Below, one piece after another: positions 34,548-45,953 of a stretch of DNA of 64,000 nucleotides. The DNA is from Heliocybe sulcata (Eukaryota > Basidiomycota > Agaricomycetes > Gloeophyllales > Gloeophyllaceae). Made by a program: the position numbers and the translations under genes. Every line of letters starts with the position of its first letter. Position 1 is the first letter of the stretch. The notes under the pieces are model-generated. The model was not told the DNA's origin. It worked only from the letters and a program-made list of their open reading frames with translations, and searched no databases. Where the stretch lies: NCBI GenBank assembly GCA_004369045.1, contig ML213504.1, positions 221,653 to 285,652 on the forward strand, written 5' to 3'.

Positions 34548-35437
34548 TCAGGAGTACATGCCTGAGAATTCGTGCGAGTCTGGGTCGTCGCGCCGTCTAC
34601 CTCCGGTGTTGTCAACGAACATGTTGCCCTGTCGGAAGAGGCGCTCCAGGAGGTCCTGGGTCGTCTCCTGGGTCCGGAAGTCAGGCATGGAGATGTCAAC
34701 AGGAACGGTAGGAAGTCTTACTGGGATGAAGGGAGGTGCATCTTGGCTTTCGGTGTTTGCTGCGCCGCCGGCGTTGGAGGTTGGCGGATCGCTGTCGGGC
34801 CGTTGGAGGAGGGCTCGCCGGCATAGCGGGCAGGAGTCGTTCTGCGCTCACAGAGTAGAGTGAGATGCTGGCCTAACCTGAATCCAGCATGGTGCTTACT
34901 CCTGCCGAGATCCATTTCGATATGCTAGCGGCGGAAGAGAGTCGCGTTTAGCCGGTTGAGACGCTAAGGAGGGAGCAGGCTCACTCTTTGCGGCAGAAGA
35001 CGTGCCCGCACGTCTGCGCGAGCTTGGTGACACCGAGGTCTTTGGAGGAGTACGCGGGAGAGTCCATGGCGAGCGCTGTCTCTTCTTCTGCGAGGAGCGC
35101 GGGGAAGGGGGTTATACATATGGGGCAGGGCGCATCTTCGAGATTAATAGATTCAGCGTCAGCCGACACAAGGCGAAGTCGGCCTGAAGGATGTAAGTAC
35201 CTTGTTTACCTAGCGTAGCCAGGTCCTGTTCCTTTAGAGACGGAAGAGACCCGAGAAGCTGCTGGATTTCTCTGTGGTCATATTCGAGTTCAATCCCGGG
35301 AGTGCAATATGAAGGAAGCTGACTTGCTCGTGTGATAGCTTCCCGGAGGTAGGCACGCCCATTTGGCGCAACATCTGAAGGAAGTCATCTTCGGAGAAGC
35401 CATACGCTGCTGGGAGTGGTAGCCCTGCGTAATCCAT
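34548..35437 (-). CDS. RING finger protein, putative E3 ligase (copy 1)
   Basis: Small RING protein. The clear part begins IELEYDHREIQQLLGSLPSL, followed by DAPCPICITPFPALL. An insert of about 30 residues separates this from VTKLAQTCGHVFCRKD, then ISKWISAGNDSCPLCRRALL. This is a C3HC4 RING with a long loop between the first two Cys pairs. The tail (QETTQDLLERLFRQGN) runs to the stop at 34548-34550. Introns interrupt just before the RING (65 bp), after CRK and after ISAG. The N-terminal join is unclear. ATG 35437 opens a sensible exon (MDYAGLPLPAAYGFSEDDFL) whose frame must shift near 35310 to reach the conserved part, so one more intron is needed. The gene at 49724-50605 shares its plan. Confidence 0.75.
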
Positions 35438-35694
35438 GGTGTGGTTGGAGGATGCTGAAGGAGATCTGTGAACGCGTAATGCAGCCGCAGTGATAAGATG
35501 TCCAAGCGTGTGAATGAATCGTCATATAGAGACGAGCCAAAATAATGTACAAGTTTACAGCGTTGCGAGACGTATGAGCGCGACAAGGGGCGGAACACCA
35601 CTAATATTATATCGTGACAACGGCGCTCGGGGACTAGTGGAAAGAAGGGTGCTGTACAGGTGCAGCGGGATGGATGAGTAAAGCAGTAGGAGGT

Positions 35695-36197
35695 CTAGAA
35701 GGGATTCTCGTCGTCGTCCATCTTGATGTCTGTCGACTGCTGTTGGGCGGGCGTGACCGCGTCCTCGTCTTCTTCCTCAGACTGGGACGCTTCCTTCTGG
35801 GCGAAAAGTGGTTGCATGGGCTTGGCACCCCTGGAAGACAGTCTCATGAGCATGACGGAACCGTAGTACGAATGGCCAAGCGGCGTACTTTGTAAAGTGC
35901 TTCTTCTTCGCGGCCGTGATCTTCTGTGTGCAGGGTGTCATGAGATTGTCAGTCGGCGAGACATACGTTGGATTGCTAGCAAAAGTGTTGTGATTGAGAC
36001 ACCCGTAGGACTCAGTACATAGTCATGACACACCTTTTTTTCGCAAACCGCTTCGCCAAAAGCGCCTTTGTACCCTGGCCCGGTGCCGTCGCTCCGTTGG
36101 TTGCGTTGCTGAGGGGAGCCTGGTGTGCTGCCTGAGACGGGTTGTGCAGAGCCTGCATGGAGACGGGCGAGGCTTCCGACGTCGGTGCAGCAGACAT
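35695..36197 (-). CDS. Small protein of unknown function with acidic C-terminus
   Basis: Two exons (36034-36197 and 35695-35923, minus) join in frame to 130 residues. The N-terminus is Ala/Ser/Pro-rich. The middle is very basic (LLAKRFAKKR, then RPRRRS). The tail alternates acidic and polar residues (SEEEDEDAVTPAQQQ, then a DDDENPF end). I do not recognise a family. It could be a small nuclear or ribosome-associated protein, but that is a guess from charge alone. It is divergent from the F-box gene over 327 bp, and exon 1 is followed by a 110-bp intron, long for this window. Confidence 0.55.
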
Positions 36198-36524
36198 AGT
36201 TGAGGAGAGCAAGTTATTTAGCAGAGGGCAGGCGAGAGACGCGCGGGTTGCAGTCTGCAGACAGGCAGGAGTGCGGGGTGTTCAGAAAAGTGGTGGCGTG
36301 TCATTTATACGCGTCCATGGCAGGTGACCACGTGACCGTGGCCTCCGCCACAATGAGCGCCTAATTAGGCCGAGACTTTCTGTCGGGTGACTCGCTCCTG
36401 CCACAACTGCGAGTTCAAGTTACATTCGCGCTGTTGTCCTCTCTCCTTAGCTCCATTGAGATATATTTCCTTAGCTCCTGGATTGGCGTCGACATACCTT
36501 CTCTTCGACGATCCTCACTTCAAT

Positions 36525-38264
36525 ATGACTGCTGGCCATTCTTGGGCCGAACTTCCGCCCGAGCTCTTTATACGCGTCCTGGCTGAACTCGACTTACGAA
36601 GTATCGCAGCATGCAAGCGAGTGATTATCACTGAACTTCGTGTCTCCCGACTCACCCCAGCTCACGTCGCAAATCCAGGTATGCCGTTCTCTCTACGAGC
36701 TGATAGAGAGTACCGCAGAACTGCAGTACCAGATCGAGTTGAGCGTGGCAGGGATGGAAGATGGCCTTAGCAAGAATCTGAGTATTGTGAGCAGATTGGA
36801 GCGGCTGCGTGCTCACCAGAAAGCATGGACTGCCCTCAAATGGGCCGAGGAGATCTGGGTGCCCATCGCGTTATCTGGGACTTGGGAGCTGTATGGTGGG
36901 GTCTGGGCTGCGAGAGCATGGGACACTAGAGGGCTTGCTTTTATGCAAGAGCCGTCCATTTTCCGCGAGATACCCATGAAGCAATGGGTGATCGAGGACT
37001 TGGGCTTTGCTATCCGCGATTTCTCTCTGGACATATCACAGGATCTCTTGGTCTTGGTTGAGCTTCCCACACCGTGAGTTTTATCTCGTTGCATGTATGT
37101 TGGTCCTCAAACACAGCGCAGAGACTCAAGCGGAGACTTTCCGCCATGCCGCATACACGTCCGTACCATGAGTACCGGTGAACCTCATCCGTTGGCGCAA
37201 TCCCCTTTGCTTCTACATAAACCATATCTCTTCGACTCAGCATGGACATTCAGTCTCATAATAATGGATCGCCATCTTGGTATCATGTTCCGGTGCCCGG
37301 AAGGCGAGCACGGCCCCGAGCATGAACTAGTCATCTGGGACTGGAAAAGTGGCAGCTTGAAGATGGTACGCAGCCAATATGACTATCATTGTATTGATTT
37401 ATAACCGCATCCTAGACTCGACCAGGCATCGAGATGGAATCCTTTGCATTCCTCACCGACACTCTCGTCGTCATAACCCTGTTCACCTTCCGACAAGAGC
37501 GGCCAGCCGTCATGTGCCTCAAGCCCGTCCTCTGCATCACCGACTTTACAAAATACAGCAGCACCTACCGCGGCGCAGCGGGCAACCACACCGTTCAGCT
37601 CGGCCTGCCCGAGCTCACGCCGGGTGTCTTCCCGAGCAACATGAAGATCCGCATGGACCCTGCGCCGGCGTTCTCGCCCTCAGCCAGCCAAGGCGTGCCC
37701 TTCCACATCGACTCAACAAACAGAGTGTTCATAGTGACGTTCACGGCTGCAAGCCGGCACGTGCACGCGCCCGTGACGCTTTTCATCCCGTTGAAGACGG
37801 TGCTAAGCTGGTACCACACAGGCCGGCGCGAGATCGACTGGGAGGAGTGGGGCACGCGGGGCACGCGCATCCTCGGCACGCTGCGGACGTCGCCGCACTG
37901 GCTGTGCTACGTGTACGGCCCAAAGTTCGTGCACCGGTCCATACCCGAGGAGATCGATGTCTATGACTTCAATGAGCTAGCTATCCGACGCCTGCAAGCG
38001 GCGTTGGAGGTGCCGGAGAACGTGAGGATTGTCACCGAGCCGAGTAGGTTCGAGCATTCGGGGGTGTTTAGCGAGGAGGTGACGACGAGTGCACCGTATA
38101 TGGTCACTACTGCGCGATTGCCGGAGAGGCTGGCGGAGGATCCGTTTACGATTCCTATGTTGACTGAGGATAATTTGTTCTTTATTACGGTGCGTCTGGG
38201 TCGTTTGCTTGGATCAACTTATTCTGACCGGAAGCGGGTAGAGGAGAGAGGATTCTCTCCGTAG
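36525..38264 (+). CDS. F-box protein
   Basis: Probable substrate adaptor of an SCF ubiquitin ligase. Four exons (36525-36620, 36679-37073, 37122-37365, 37434-38264) join in frame to 521 residues. The F-box is at the N-terminus: SWAELPPELFIRVLAELDLR, then SIAACKRVCRSLYELIESTA, with the first intron inside the F-box. The rest (residues 60-521) looks like a beta-rich propeller, as in large mushroom F-box families, with pieces such as LGIMFRCPEGEHGPEHELVI and TRILGTLRTSPHWLCYVYGP. No WD or LRR repeats are plain. The third acceptor was chosen to keep the frame. The substrate is unknown. Confidence 0.82.
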
Positions 38265-40404
38265 ATGTTGTCTATTAACGTTCTAACCATAGACTTGCGT
38301 TCAAAAATTGCTTGAAGAGCCTAAGTCACAGTAGTGCGCCGTGCTCAAGAATACGACGCCCCACTTGTTCTCCCGATATTCTGGTTGTATTGCCAATTGG
38401 TGATCTCATCTGACGTGGCAGCATTGCATAATCCTGGATCTACTCAATGAGCTCGTCACCTGGGTCAGTCTCTTCTTGCTGAACATAGCACCCTCACGAA
38501 CATGGTCATTGTCGCACTCACCTTCGCGTTCAGTCGTGTAACGTGATTCGTGAAGAGGCATGTCATTGTTCTCAGGTTGTCACTACTCGCTGCCCAGTAG
38601 CGGGTGTTCTTTGGTCGGTGTTCTTCCTGAAGTGAGTTTACGTCTTACTCAGAGAGAACTCGTTCAGTACAATGTCAAGGTCCAGACAAGAAGCGAACGA
38701 AGAGCTTTGTTCACCGGATCCTCAACCAATAGCGTCACAGTGCTCGAAGCTCGCGATGCATCGGCGTTCATATCTTCAAGTCCCCGAGCATCGTGACCAT
38801 TGCATTCGCAATAGGCACGCAGCGAATCGACTTGGTAATGGAGCATACTGGTATGTGTGTGGAATGTTGGGGCGTACTCACCGCCTAGCAGGCACGGGAA
38901 TGCGGCTACAGAGGATAGTGCTTTGGTTGCTGACAATGTTACAGGCACGGGAATGCAGCACAGGTACTGCCATTGCACTCTACCTAGCACCCCAGCTGCG
39001 AGCCTCTCCGACTTCGGTCCGACAACTCGCCTACGATCCCGTTACTGTGAAACAACAGAATCTTCATTTCTCTCTCGCCACTTTGTCATCTCGCCGTATC
39101 TTCCCTGGTGCGTCACCATTTCAATTCCTACTCGGTCAGTGAAATGATAAACTTCGCTCTCACATGTCATCACAGACTTATTCTAGTTCCCTGCCTTCAT
39201 TTCGGGGGTCATTTTGATCTTGAGCGCAAGAAACCGCCGGTGCACCGTGGGCGCACCGGTCGGTATGACGTAGGTTGTCTTTGCAGGTAGTGGTACTTTC
39301 GCAAGCGCCCAGCGGCAGTTCCTCGAGAGCATGCTCGTTTGGGCAGGTGCTGTGGGAGGCGCTGGCTCTGTGCGCCTAATGTTTCCGGCTCTTCCACTGC
39401 TTGCCTGCACCACGACTGTCTGATCCTTGTATCCGGATCCATCTTACTGTCGACTGTGCCTCTAGGTGCTGCTATTTCGACCGAAGGAGGCGGCCTTGCG
39501 ACGAGAATTCTATTGGGACGCTGATTATCATGATCAGTGCTGGATCACACGAGGAAAGATCGTTACGGCAATGGCTATCTTAGCCTGCAATTATCGTATT
39601 CCTGGACGCTCGCTACGCGGCGTAAGAGGGCGTTGCTGAACACGCGCCGTGGCCCTTGATTATCGGGGCCATCACAGCCGTTAGAAGATGAGCAATCACG
39701 CAGAAGGGTCTGGGCGGGTATATCGTGCTCGGAAAAGGTGCGAGCGGGTGGCAAATGGCGCCGGTCATTTGACTGGGACTCGCAGAGTCTTTTCGAGTAA
39801 AGAGGTAATATTACTCTATGCTATGGCGGTGCGAGGTACGCGATGCGGGTACAAGCATGGTGGTGGCCGCGGTGTGTACGTACAAGGGGAAGCAGCGCTC
39901 ACGGGGCCTGGGGGAATGTACGCGCAGGATGGTCCGGGACGAGGCCGGATGAGGGGAGCGCAGAGCGAAGTGTGGAAGGAAGCTTCCAGACCGCCGGGAA
40001 TGCAGTGCCACTTCCGGAATGTGTGGCGATGTTATCCCCCAACACCGTGCGACATCCCTGGACCCCAGACCGTCGGCCTGTCAACCGTACGCAAGCAAGC
40101 CACTGGGCCTGCAGGACGAGCATCGTCGATATCTATTGCAGAGGTCAGCGGGGGTAGGTTCATTCTTGGTGTGCTGCACCTCAGACGAGTAATCTGTGAA
40201 AGCGCAGGAATTAGCTCGGAGGCGGAGAAACGCAGCACAAGCGAAGGAAGATTGGGGTCCCTCCTTTACCGCCACCAGCAGTTCCTTTAATAATTGGCAG
40301 GCAGTTTCAGCCACTTATAGAGCCGCTTTCCGATCTTCTCCTCTCCCTGCGCTTTCCATTCCCCTTAATCCTTTCTTTATTGCACGTCTTCCTTTCTTTT
40401 CGTT
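38265..40404. other. Gene-poor 2.1-kb gap upstream of Rheb
   Basis: No gene model could be supported. Frames of 60-200 codons exist on both strands but overlap each other and lack splice support or recognisable motifs. A 15-bp direct repeat, CAGGCACGGGAATGC, occurs at 38889-38903 and 38942-38956. The last 200 bp before 40405 are pyrimidine-rich and probably form the Rheb promoter. The rest may be decayed coding sequence or long UTRs. Confidence 0.4.
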
Positions 40405-41241
40405 ATGCCTGGCGACTTGCTCAAGAGGCGCAAAATCGCCGTGCTTGGGGCTCGGTCGGTCGGTCAGTACGAGCTAGGCTTCGACGCACCCATGTCCGTT
40501 ACTGACCAATGCATTGCGGCTGACAGGAAAGTCATCCCTCGTGCTGCAGTACATCGAGAACCAGTTTGTAGAGGGATATTACCCGACGATCGAAGCTACG
40601 TTCAACAAGAGCATCAAGTACAAGGGTGTCGAATACGATTGTGACATAATTGACACTGCCGGTCAGGTATGTACGCGGTGGCATCCCTATCCTGGCCCGG
40701 AGCGCCTAACCCGGTATGTAGGATGAGTACTCGATACTGAACGCCAAGCACGCGATTGGCATACACGGATTCGTCTTGGTGTATTCAGTTACATCACGGA
40801 ATTCCTTCAACATGATCCAGACAGTGTACGACAAGATCATCAACTTCTGTGGCTTGTCTTCGATTCCTTGTGTCATTGTCGGTGCGAAGATGGACCTGCA
40901 AAACAGGTGAGTGTCTCTCGCTCTCCGTGGCGGCCTCCTGGCTGTCACTGTCCGCGAATCCCCTTCACGCGCCGACACGTCCTTACCAGTAGGAGCAGAC
41001 AGGTCCCGCCAGACGAAGGGGAGACCCTGGCGAAGGAGAACCACGCCGCGTGGGTCGAGACCAGCGCGAAGAACAACCAGAACGTCGGTAAGTTTTACAC
41101 GCGCGCCGCTTAGGGAAGGATCGCCGCTTACCGGGACGGGTCGCTCTAGGCAAGGTCTTCGAGCTGTGTCTGCAAGAGATTGAGAAGCGAACACCGGCGA
41201 ACCAGGCGGAGCCCCCAGCGAATCGATGCACCATCATGTAA
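40405..41241 (+). CDS. RHB1: Rheb small GTPase
   Basis: Ras-superfamily GTPase that activates TOR complex 1 and is inhibited by the TSC1/TSC2 GAP. Five exons (40405-40462, 40527-40666, 40722-40906, 40993-41087, 41150-41241) join in frame to 189 residues. The P-loop GARSVGKSSL has the Arg in place of the Ras Gly-12 that marks Rheb. Switch I is YYPTIEATFNK, switch II DTAGQDEYSILN, and the NKxD-equivalent reads VGAKMDLQN. ETSAKNNQNV is the SAK motif. The C-terminal CTIM is a CaaX box, so the protein is prenylated and sits on endomembranes. All GTPase motifs are intact. Confidence 0.95.
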
Positions 41242-41914
41242 CCGACCCTACGCTGCACTCCTGATCACTTGCATCTTCATCCCTGCATCGTCCGCCTGTA
41301 TTGCACACCTTTATAATGCTGTCCCATACCCAGTTGCCCGGTTCAACCTGAGTCTCATTTACTTCCCAGCTTCCCTACTCTCGTATGACCTATGCTCTTC
41401 TTCGCGGCACACTGAGGACCCACTAGTTTTCTTCTTTAACCCAGTGACTCTGCTTCTTTCCGGTTCCCCGTCGATATTTCCAACGGACAGAAGTACCTCT
41501 CTCCATATGCCCGTTCCCCCATACTGCTTCCGAGTTCATATGTACATCTGTATCATCCCCGCATCCCCTCCTGCATCCCCTGTTGTTGTCCATTCCAGGC
41601 CTGTCTCCGTGTACTGTACGCTCTCCCCGGTGGCTCATAATTCTAGAACTTATTTAACTCTGCATCATTGTGACGTCTACAATGAATACTATATCTCAAC
41701 TATATCTCGCTCTGATCTCTTGGCGCCCACCGACATTATTGGACAGGATGTGCAACCACATCTCCATCGGGTCTTTGGGCGCCACAGAAAGCGCCCGGAT
41801 TGACGCTAGCCGCAAAGGGAGAGAGCGAATCGTTTTCATGCACTTACAACTAGAACAGGGAGTAAATAACAGGAAGATCGTCTCGGGACTGAAGTGATGC
41901 TTCACAGGGCCACA
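41242..41914. other. Convergent intergenic spacer
   Basis: A 673-bp region between Rheb and the beta-mannosidase stop. It is CT-rich on the plus strand (41380-41640), as expected for 3' UTRs. A frame of 207 codons (41180-41803) overlaps the Rheb end and has low-complexity content, so I do not call it. Confidence 0.4.
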
Positions 41915-44900
41915 TCATGCGCTCCCGTCACCCAAGAATCGGACTTTACAGACGGACCTCCCCTTCAACCCCTTGGCTTTGATCACCTGGGGGTCGCCCG
42001 GGACAAGGTCAATAGCCTGGTCACTCCATTGGATGGCATCCCCATCGACATCCAATACGATGCCCTTGATGGGCTTCTGCGTAGACAGCTCGACCGACTC
42101 GCCGTCGGCCCCCGTTGTGATCTTGAGCCCCAAATCTTTTACGTCCGGGAAGTGGATGTATTTGAATGGCTCGGGCCTGCGCAGCAACTAAAGTCAGAAT
42201 CCGGAGTAACTGTAACTGGCCAAGTCAATGCAGAACGCACCAGTTAGAATACCGGCCGAGGACGGTGCCGTTGTCGAGCAGCCTAGCAGATATAATTATA
42301 GTCTTCGGAACCTCGCTAACCTTCGTCCGCTTTGGCTGGCCCGGGAGTTCTCCTTTGTATAGCTCAGTGCTCGAATTTGCTGCTAGAATGACCTCCTTGC
42401 TCCATGTCTCCGTCCAATCCGAGTGCAGATCGAACGCAGTGACTTCGAGCGTCGCCTTCTTCTCAGACAGGGTGCTGTTCGTGCCCCAAACCTCCAGGAC
42501 GGTCTCGATCGTGAAGAACGCGGCGCTCCGCTCGTTCGCAAAGGTCTTCACCTCTTTCCGAGTCATGCCTACCGTGAAGGGCCGGAGCTCCCTCGCAATC
42601 GTGAAGTATGCGGGCTTCGGGCGAAGGAAGTAGTCCACAATTGCCCAGGATGTGACCGGCCAGCAGTCATTGATCTATAACGGCATGCGTGAATATCTGA
42701 ATGGCTTCGAGAAGTCAAGACGCATTTATACCTGCCAGACGAGTGCGCCTGCCGTGTATTCTCTCCCCTTGCCGCGCCAGTTACGTCTCCACAGACGGTA
42801 CGCCGATGCAAGCGTCTCCGCCTGCATGACTTGGGTATAGTAGACGTAACTAATTCATCCGATGATCAGCGTGTACCGTTCACAAATCACCGAAGTTCCT
42901 CGTACCTGTCCACGTCAAACGCATGCTTGAAGTTCTCCACCAAATATAGCTGCAAAGCATAATATAAGAAACAGAGGTCAGATGCGCAATGCAATAACGG
43001 CATACCTCCAGCCGCCGCTCGAAGCCATCCGCCTTGTTGTGGTTATTCATAGTTCTAACCGTATCACAATGTCATGAGTTCTGCTCTGACCTCAGTAGTG
43101 CTTTCGGTACTGCACCTAGATTGGGGGAAGCGCTCGGCCTTGTTGCCGCCGAGCCAATAGTCGACCGTACGGATGTCAGGGTACGCCTCCCTACAGAACG
43201 CGTACATCATTACTCTTCACAAAAATCAAGCCAACTGAAAAGCACATACATGCCGAATTCGGAGACAAAGCGCCCGGCCAGGATGTCCCAGTTGTGCCAG
43301 GGTTCCTGGGAACCGTGCCAGACGTTCCCTGTGTAAGATGTCAGTCATGCGTCCATCCATGCAAGTACGAGCAGCAACATCCGCAACTCACATTGGTGAA
43401 GGTCACCATACTGCTGGTTCGTAGTCACCTTTCCGAACCCGCTGTACGGAGAGCTGCGGTGGTAGTGAATGTCAGAGTGTTCCTTAACCGCCGCGGGCAA
43501 AACACGTTCGTAGATATGCCGTGCGGGGAATGTCGTTTTGCGGAAATCGGATGTTTCGTCCGAATAGTCCAAGTCCAGTTTGTTAGCTTCCGCGAGTTGG
43601 TAGTCTAAATTGCAGGGTTCCTCAGCAAGGCAAGGAGGCACAACTTGTCAGAGAAAGGGTAAGGTACCTTCGTTGTTACCGGCTATATGCGCAGTGCCCT
43701 TAGTGTTTTTGGCTATGGATATGGGCGTGCATACTCACCGAAGATCACGAGCGACGGGTGGTGCCTCAGTCTCTGTACCTGCTGCTCTGCCTCCTCCGTT
43801 ACATTCTTGACGAACGAATCGTATGCCGGGTACTACAGATGCAACGCCCGCGATTAGTTCATGTTCGGGTATTACAGAAGACACTTGATAGGCGCTGGAG
43901 GTGGACTTACTTGACCGCAGCCAAACATGAAGTCCTGCCAGACCATGATGCCCAACTCTGGATAGAAATCAGTCATCTCCACCGTGAGCAAGAGAGAGAC
44001 GATACTTACCATCACAGATATCGTAGAAGATATCAGGTTCGTATATGCCTCCACCCCACACGCGAATCATGTTCTGGTTCCCGTCAATCAAGAGTTGCAG
44101 CCAGGCTCGGTATCGTTCTGGCGTCATCCTGTTTGTAAGGCGCAAAACAAAACTCGGCATACTCGACAATCGTGCAAGCACGGGACATCTGACTTACGTT
44201 GTCAGGAATGAATCCGCTGGAATCCAATTGGAACCTTGCATGCTCTTCAGATCATACCGTAGTATAAGGTAGACGGAAACAACAACGTACCTCCACAGAA
44301 TATCCGGATGCCATTGATTTCAAACAGGAAGGTTCGACCTTCTTGGTCGATGAGCTCATCCTGCACGACCTGTGCGCGCCGGAATGCGATTTTCTGTGTC
44401 TGGTTACTCAGGGCGTTATTTTGCTCGTCCAGTACGGCCACTTCCACCGTATAGGTCGGCTGCTTGCCGTACCCGATGGGGTACCATAGCTCCACTTTTC
44501 CACCTCCAACCTCGAATTTCACCTGTGCTTCGCCATCCTTCACCTGCACCTTGCTCTCCTGCGCTATCACCTTGCCAGATGAATCTTTGAGGACCACTGA
44601 GGCGGTGCTAGCGACCTCGTGAGATAGCGAGAAGGAGACGGTAAGAGAGGGAGAGAGGGAGGAGGACACGGAGGTGCGGGCAAAAAGGGATGCAATTCGC
44701 GCAGTGTATGCATGGAGGTGAATGGGCCTCCAGGGTCCAACGGTCATGAGGACTGGTCCTGGGTTGATAAAATATTGTCAGATGGCATGCGGAGGTAACA
44801 TGACCGGACGTACCCCAATCCCATCCATAGCTATTAGAGGACAGTTACTGGTCAACTGGGTAATAGCAGAGTAAGGGACCGCGTACTTGTACTGCGCCTT

Positions 44901-45689
44901 ACGAATATGAAGACGGCTCGAGTCACCGTTCCACAATGCGAACTTGCCGTGTTGTTTCTGGAGGTCCCTACCCTGAATACCAAGCCATCAGCCAGAAGAC
45001 CGGATACGCGCATATCCTGTCTTTCTACCTTGTAGAAGGCACTCTCAAACGTCAGCGTCAGTTCATTAGCCCCGGCCTTCAAGAGCTTCTTGACTGGAAC
45101 CCGATAGTTGAGGAACTGGTTGTACGTCCTAGGCAGAGCTCGGTAATTATCGAAGGATCACGACTCTCGCTGCCTACTGAAGGATCTCCTCCCCATTCTT
45201 TATACAGAATGAAATTAAGATCGGCTTGTCATCGTAATGAGATCGCGGCGACTCACGAGCTTAACCGAAGCGAACGTATCTACGCCTTCGAATACGAGAT
45301 CAACGTTCGGAGCAGCAAGATCGGAGACCTTCACGTTGAAGGTATTCTTGAACGCCCATTCCGTCTCTCCAATCCCTGTTCAGAGAGTCGATATCGATCT
45401 CAGTTCCGCCATCCAGTCCACAAGGCACTTCAGATCTAAACACACATTGCACATCCCATTCATGCAACCCAATGAACTAGTACAAATCTCAGTCAGATCA
45501 TTCTCTCCATTCAACCAAATCAGAGCGGCGTACAGGATCCGGAATCTTCTTCAGCTTCAGCAACTCCACATGCACCGTCGTCGGGAACTCTGAGCAAGCA
45601 AGCCACTCCCCCTCCTCGGTGCCCTGTCCTCCGCCGATCTGAGTGAACGACCAGCCTTCAGAGATGGTAGTCAGCGAGCTAGCAGTCAT
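41915..45689 (-). CDS. Beta-mannosidase, GH2, intracellular type
   Basis: Hydrolyses beta-1,4-mannosides released from mannan or N-glycans. ATG at 45689 starts MTASSLTTISEGWSFTQIGG with no signal peptide, so a cytosolic enzyme is likely. The sugar-binding domain carries FPTTVHVELLKLKKIPDP and WAFKNTFNVKVSD, then the Ig-like domain (GKVELWYPIGYGKQPTYTVE). The TIM barrel has MIRVWGGGIYEPDIFYDICD and LGIMVWQDFMFGCGQ. The acid/base motif AGNNED comes from a 15-nt exon (43668-43682). C-terminal beta domains include YFLRPKPAYFTIARELRPF and the end at 41915. Over ten introns. Some middle boundaries, including the catalytic nucleophile exon near 42700-43300, were not resolved. Confidence 0.9.
43668..43682 (-). 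other. 15-nt micro-exon of the beta-mannosidase gene
   Basis: CCGGTAACAACGAAG lies between an acceptor (TATAG) and a donor (GTACCT) on the minus strand. The upstream exon ends ...VIF plus one base before GTGAGT. Joining gives VIFAGNNEDYQLAEANK, so this exon carries the catalytic acid/base Glu in the GNNE motif of GH2 beta-mannosidases. Confidence 0.8.
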
Positions 45690-45953
45690 CCTGAACAGGT
45701 CGCGATAAAGCCGAAGTACAGACCTCGCAGACAATCGCGCTCTTATATGCGAACCTGGGTGAATGGATGCATCTTGTCCATGGCCAGGAGCGCCGCGAAG
45801 GATCACCTGCGCCGAGATTTCTCCGAGCATTATAAGTGGATGGCACGGACCGCTGGCCTTCGCTTCCAAACGCTGAATGAAGCAGTACACTTATACATCC
45901 TGAAAGAACATTACTCTCATTCCAGTATCGTAAATATTATTACATTCCAGCGA

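Noticed and set aside
35023-35169. Possible separate start before the RING Cys motif of copy 1 (SADAESINLED)
   Set aside because: It would begin with GTG, and a 65-bp intron joins the upstream exon straight to DAPCPIC, so it is intron sequence.
39688-40290. 200-codon plus-strand frame upstream of Rheb
   Set aside because: Gly/Arg-rich low-complexity sequence without recognisable domains or splice evidence, overlapped by frames on both strands.
41180-41803. 207-codon frame downstream of Rheb
   Set aside because: Overlaps the last Rheb exon in another frame and runs through CT-rich 3' UTR-like sequence.
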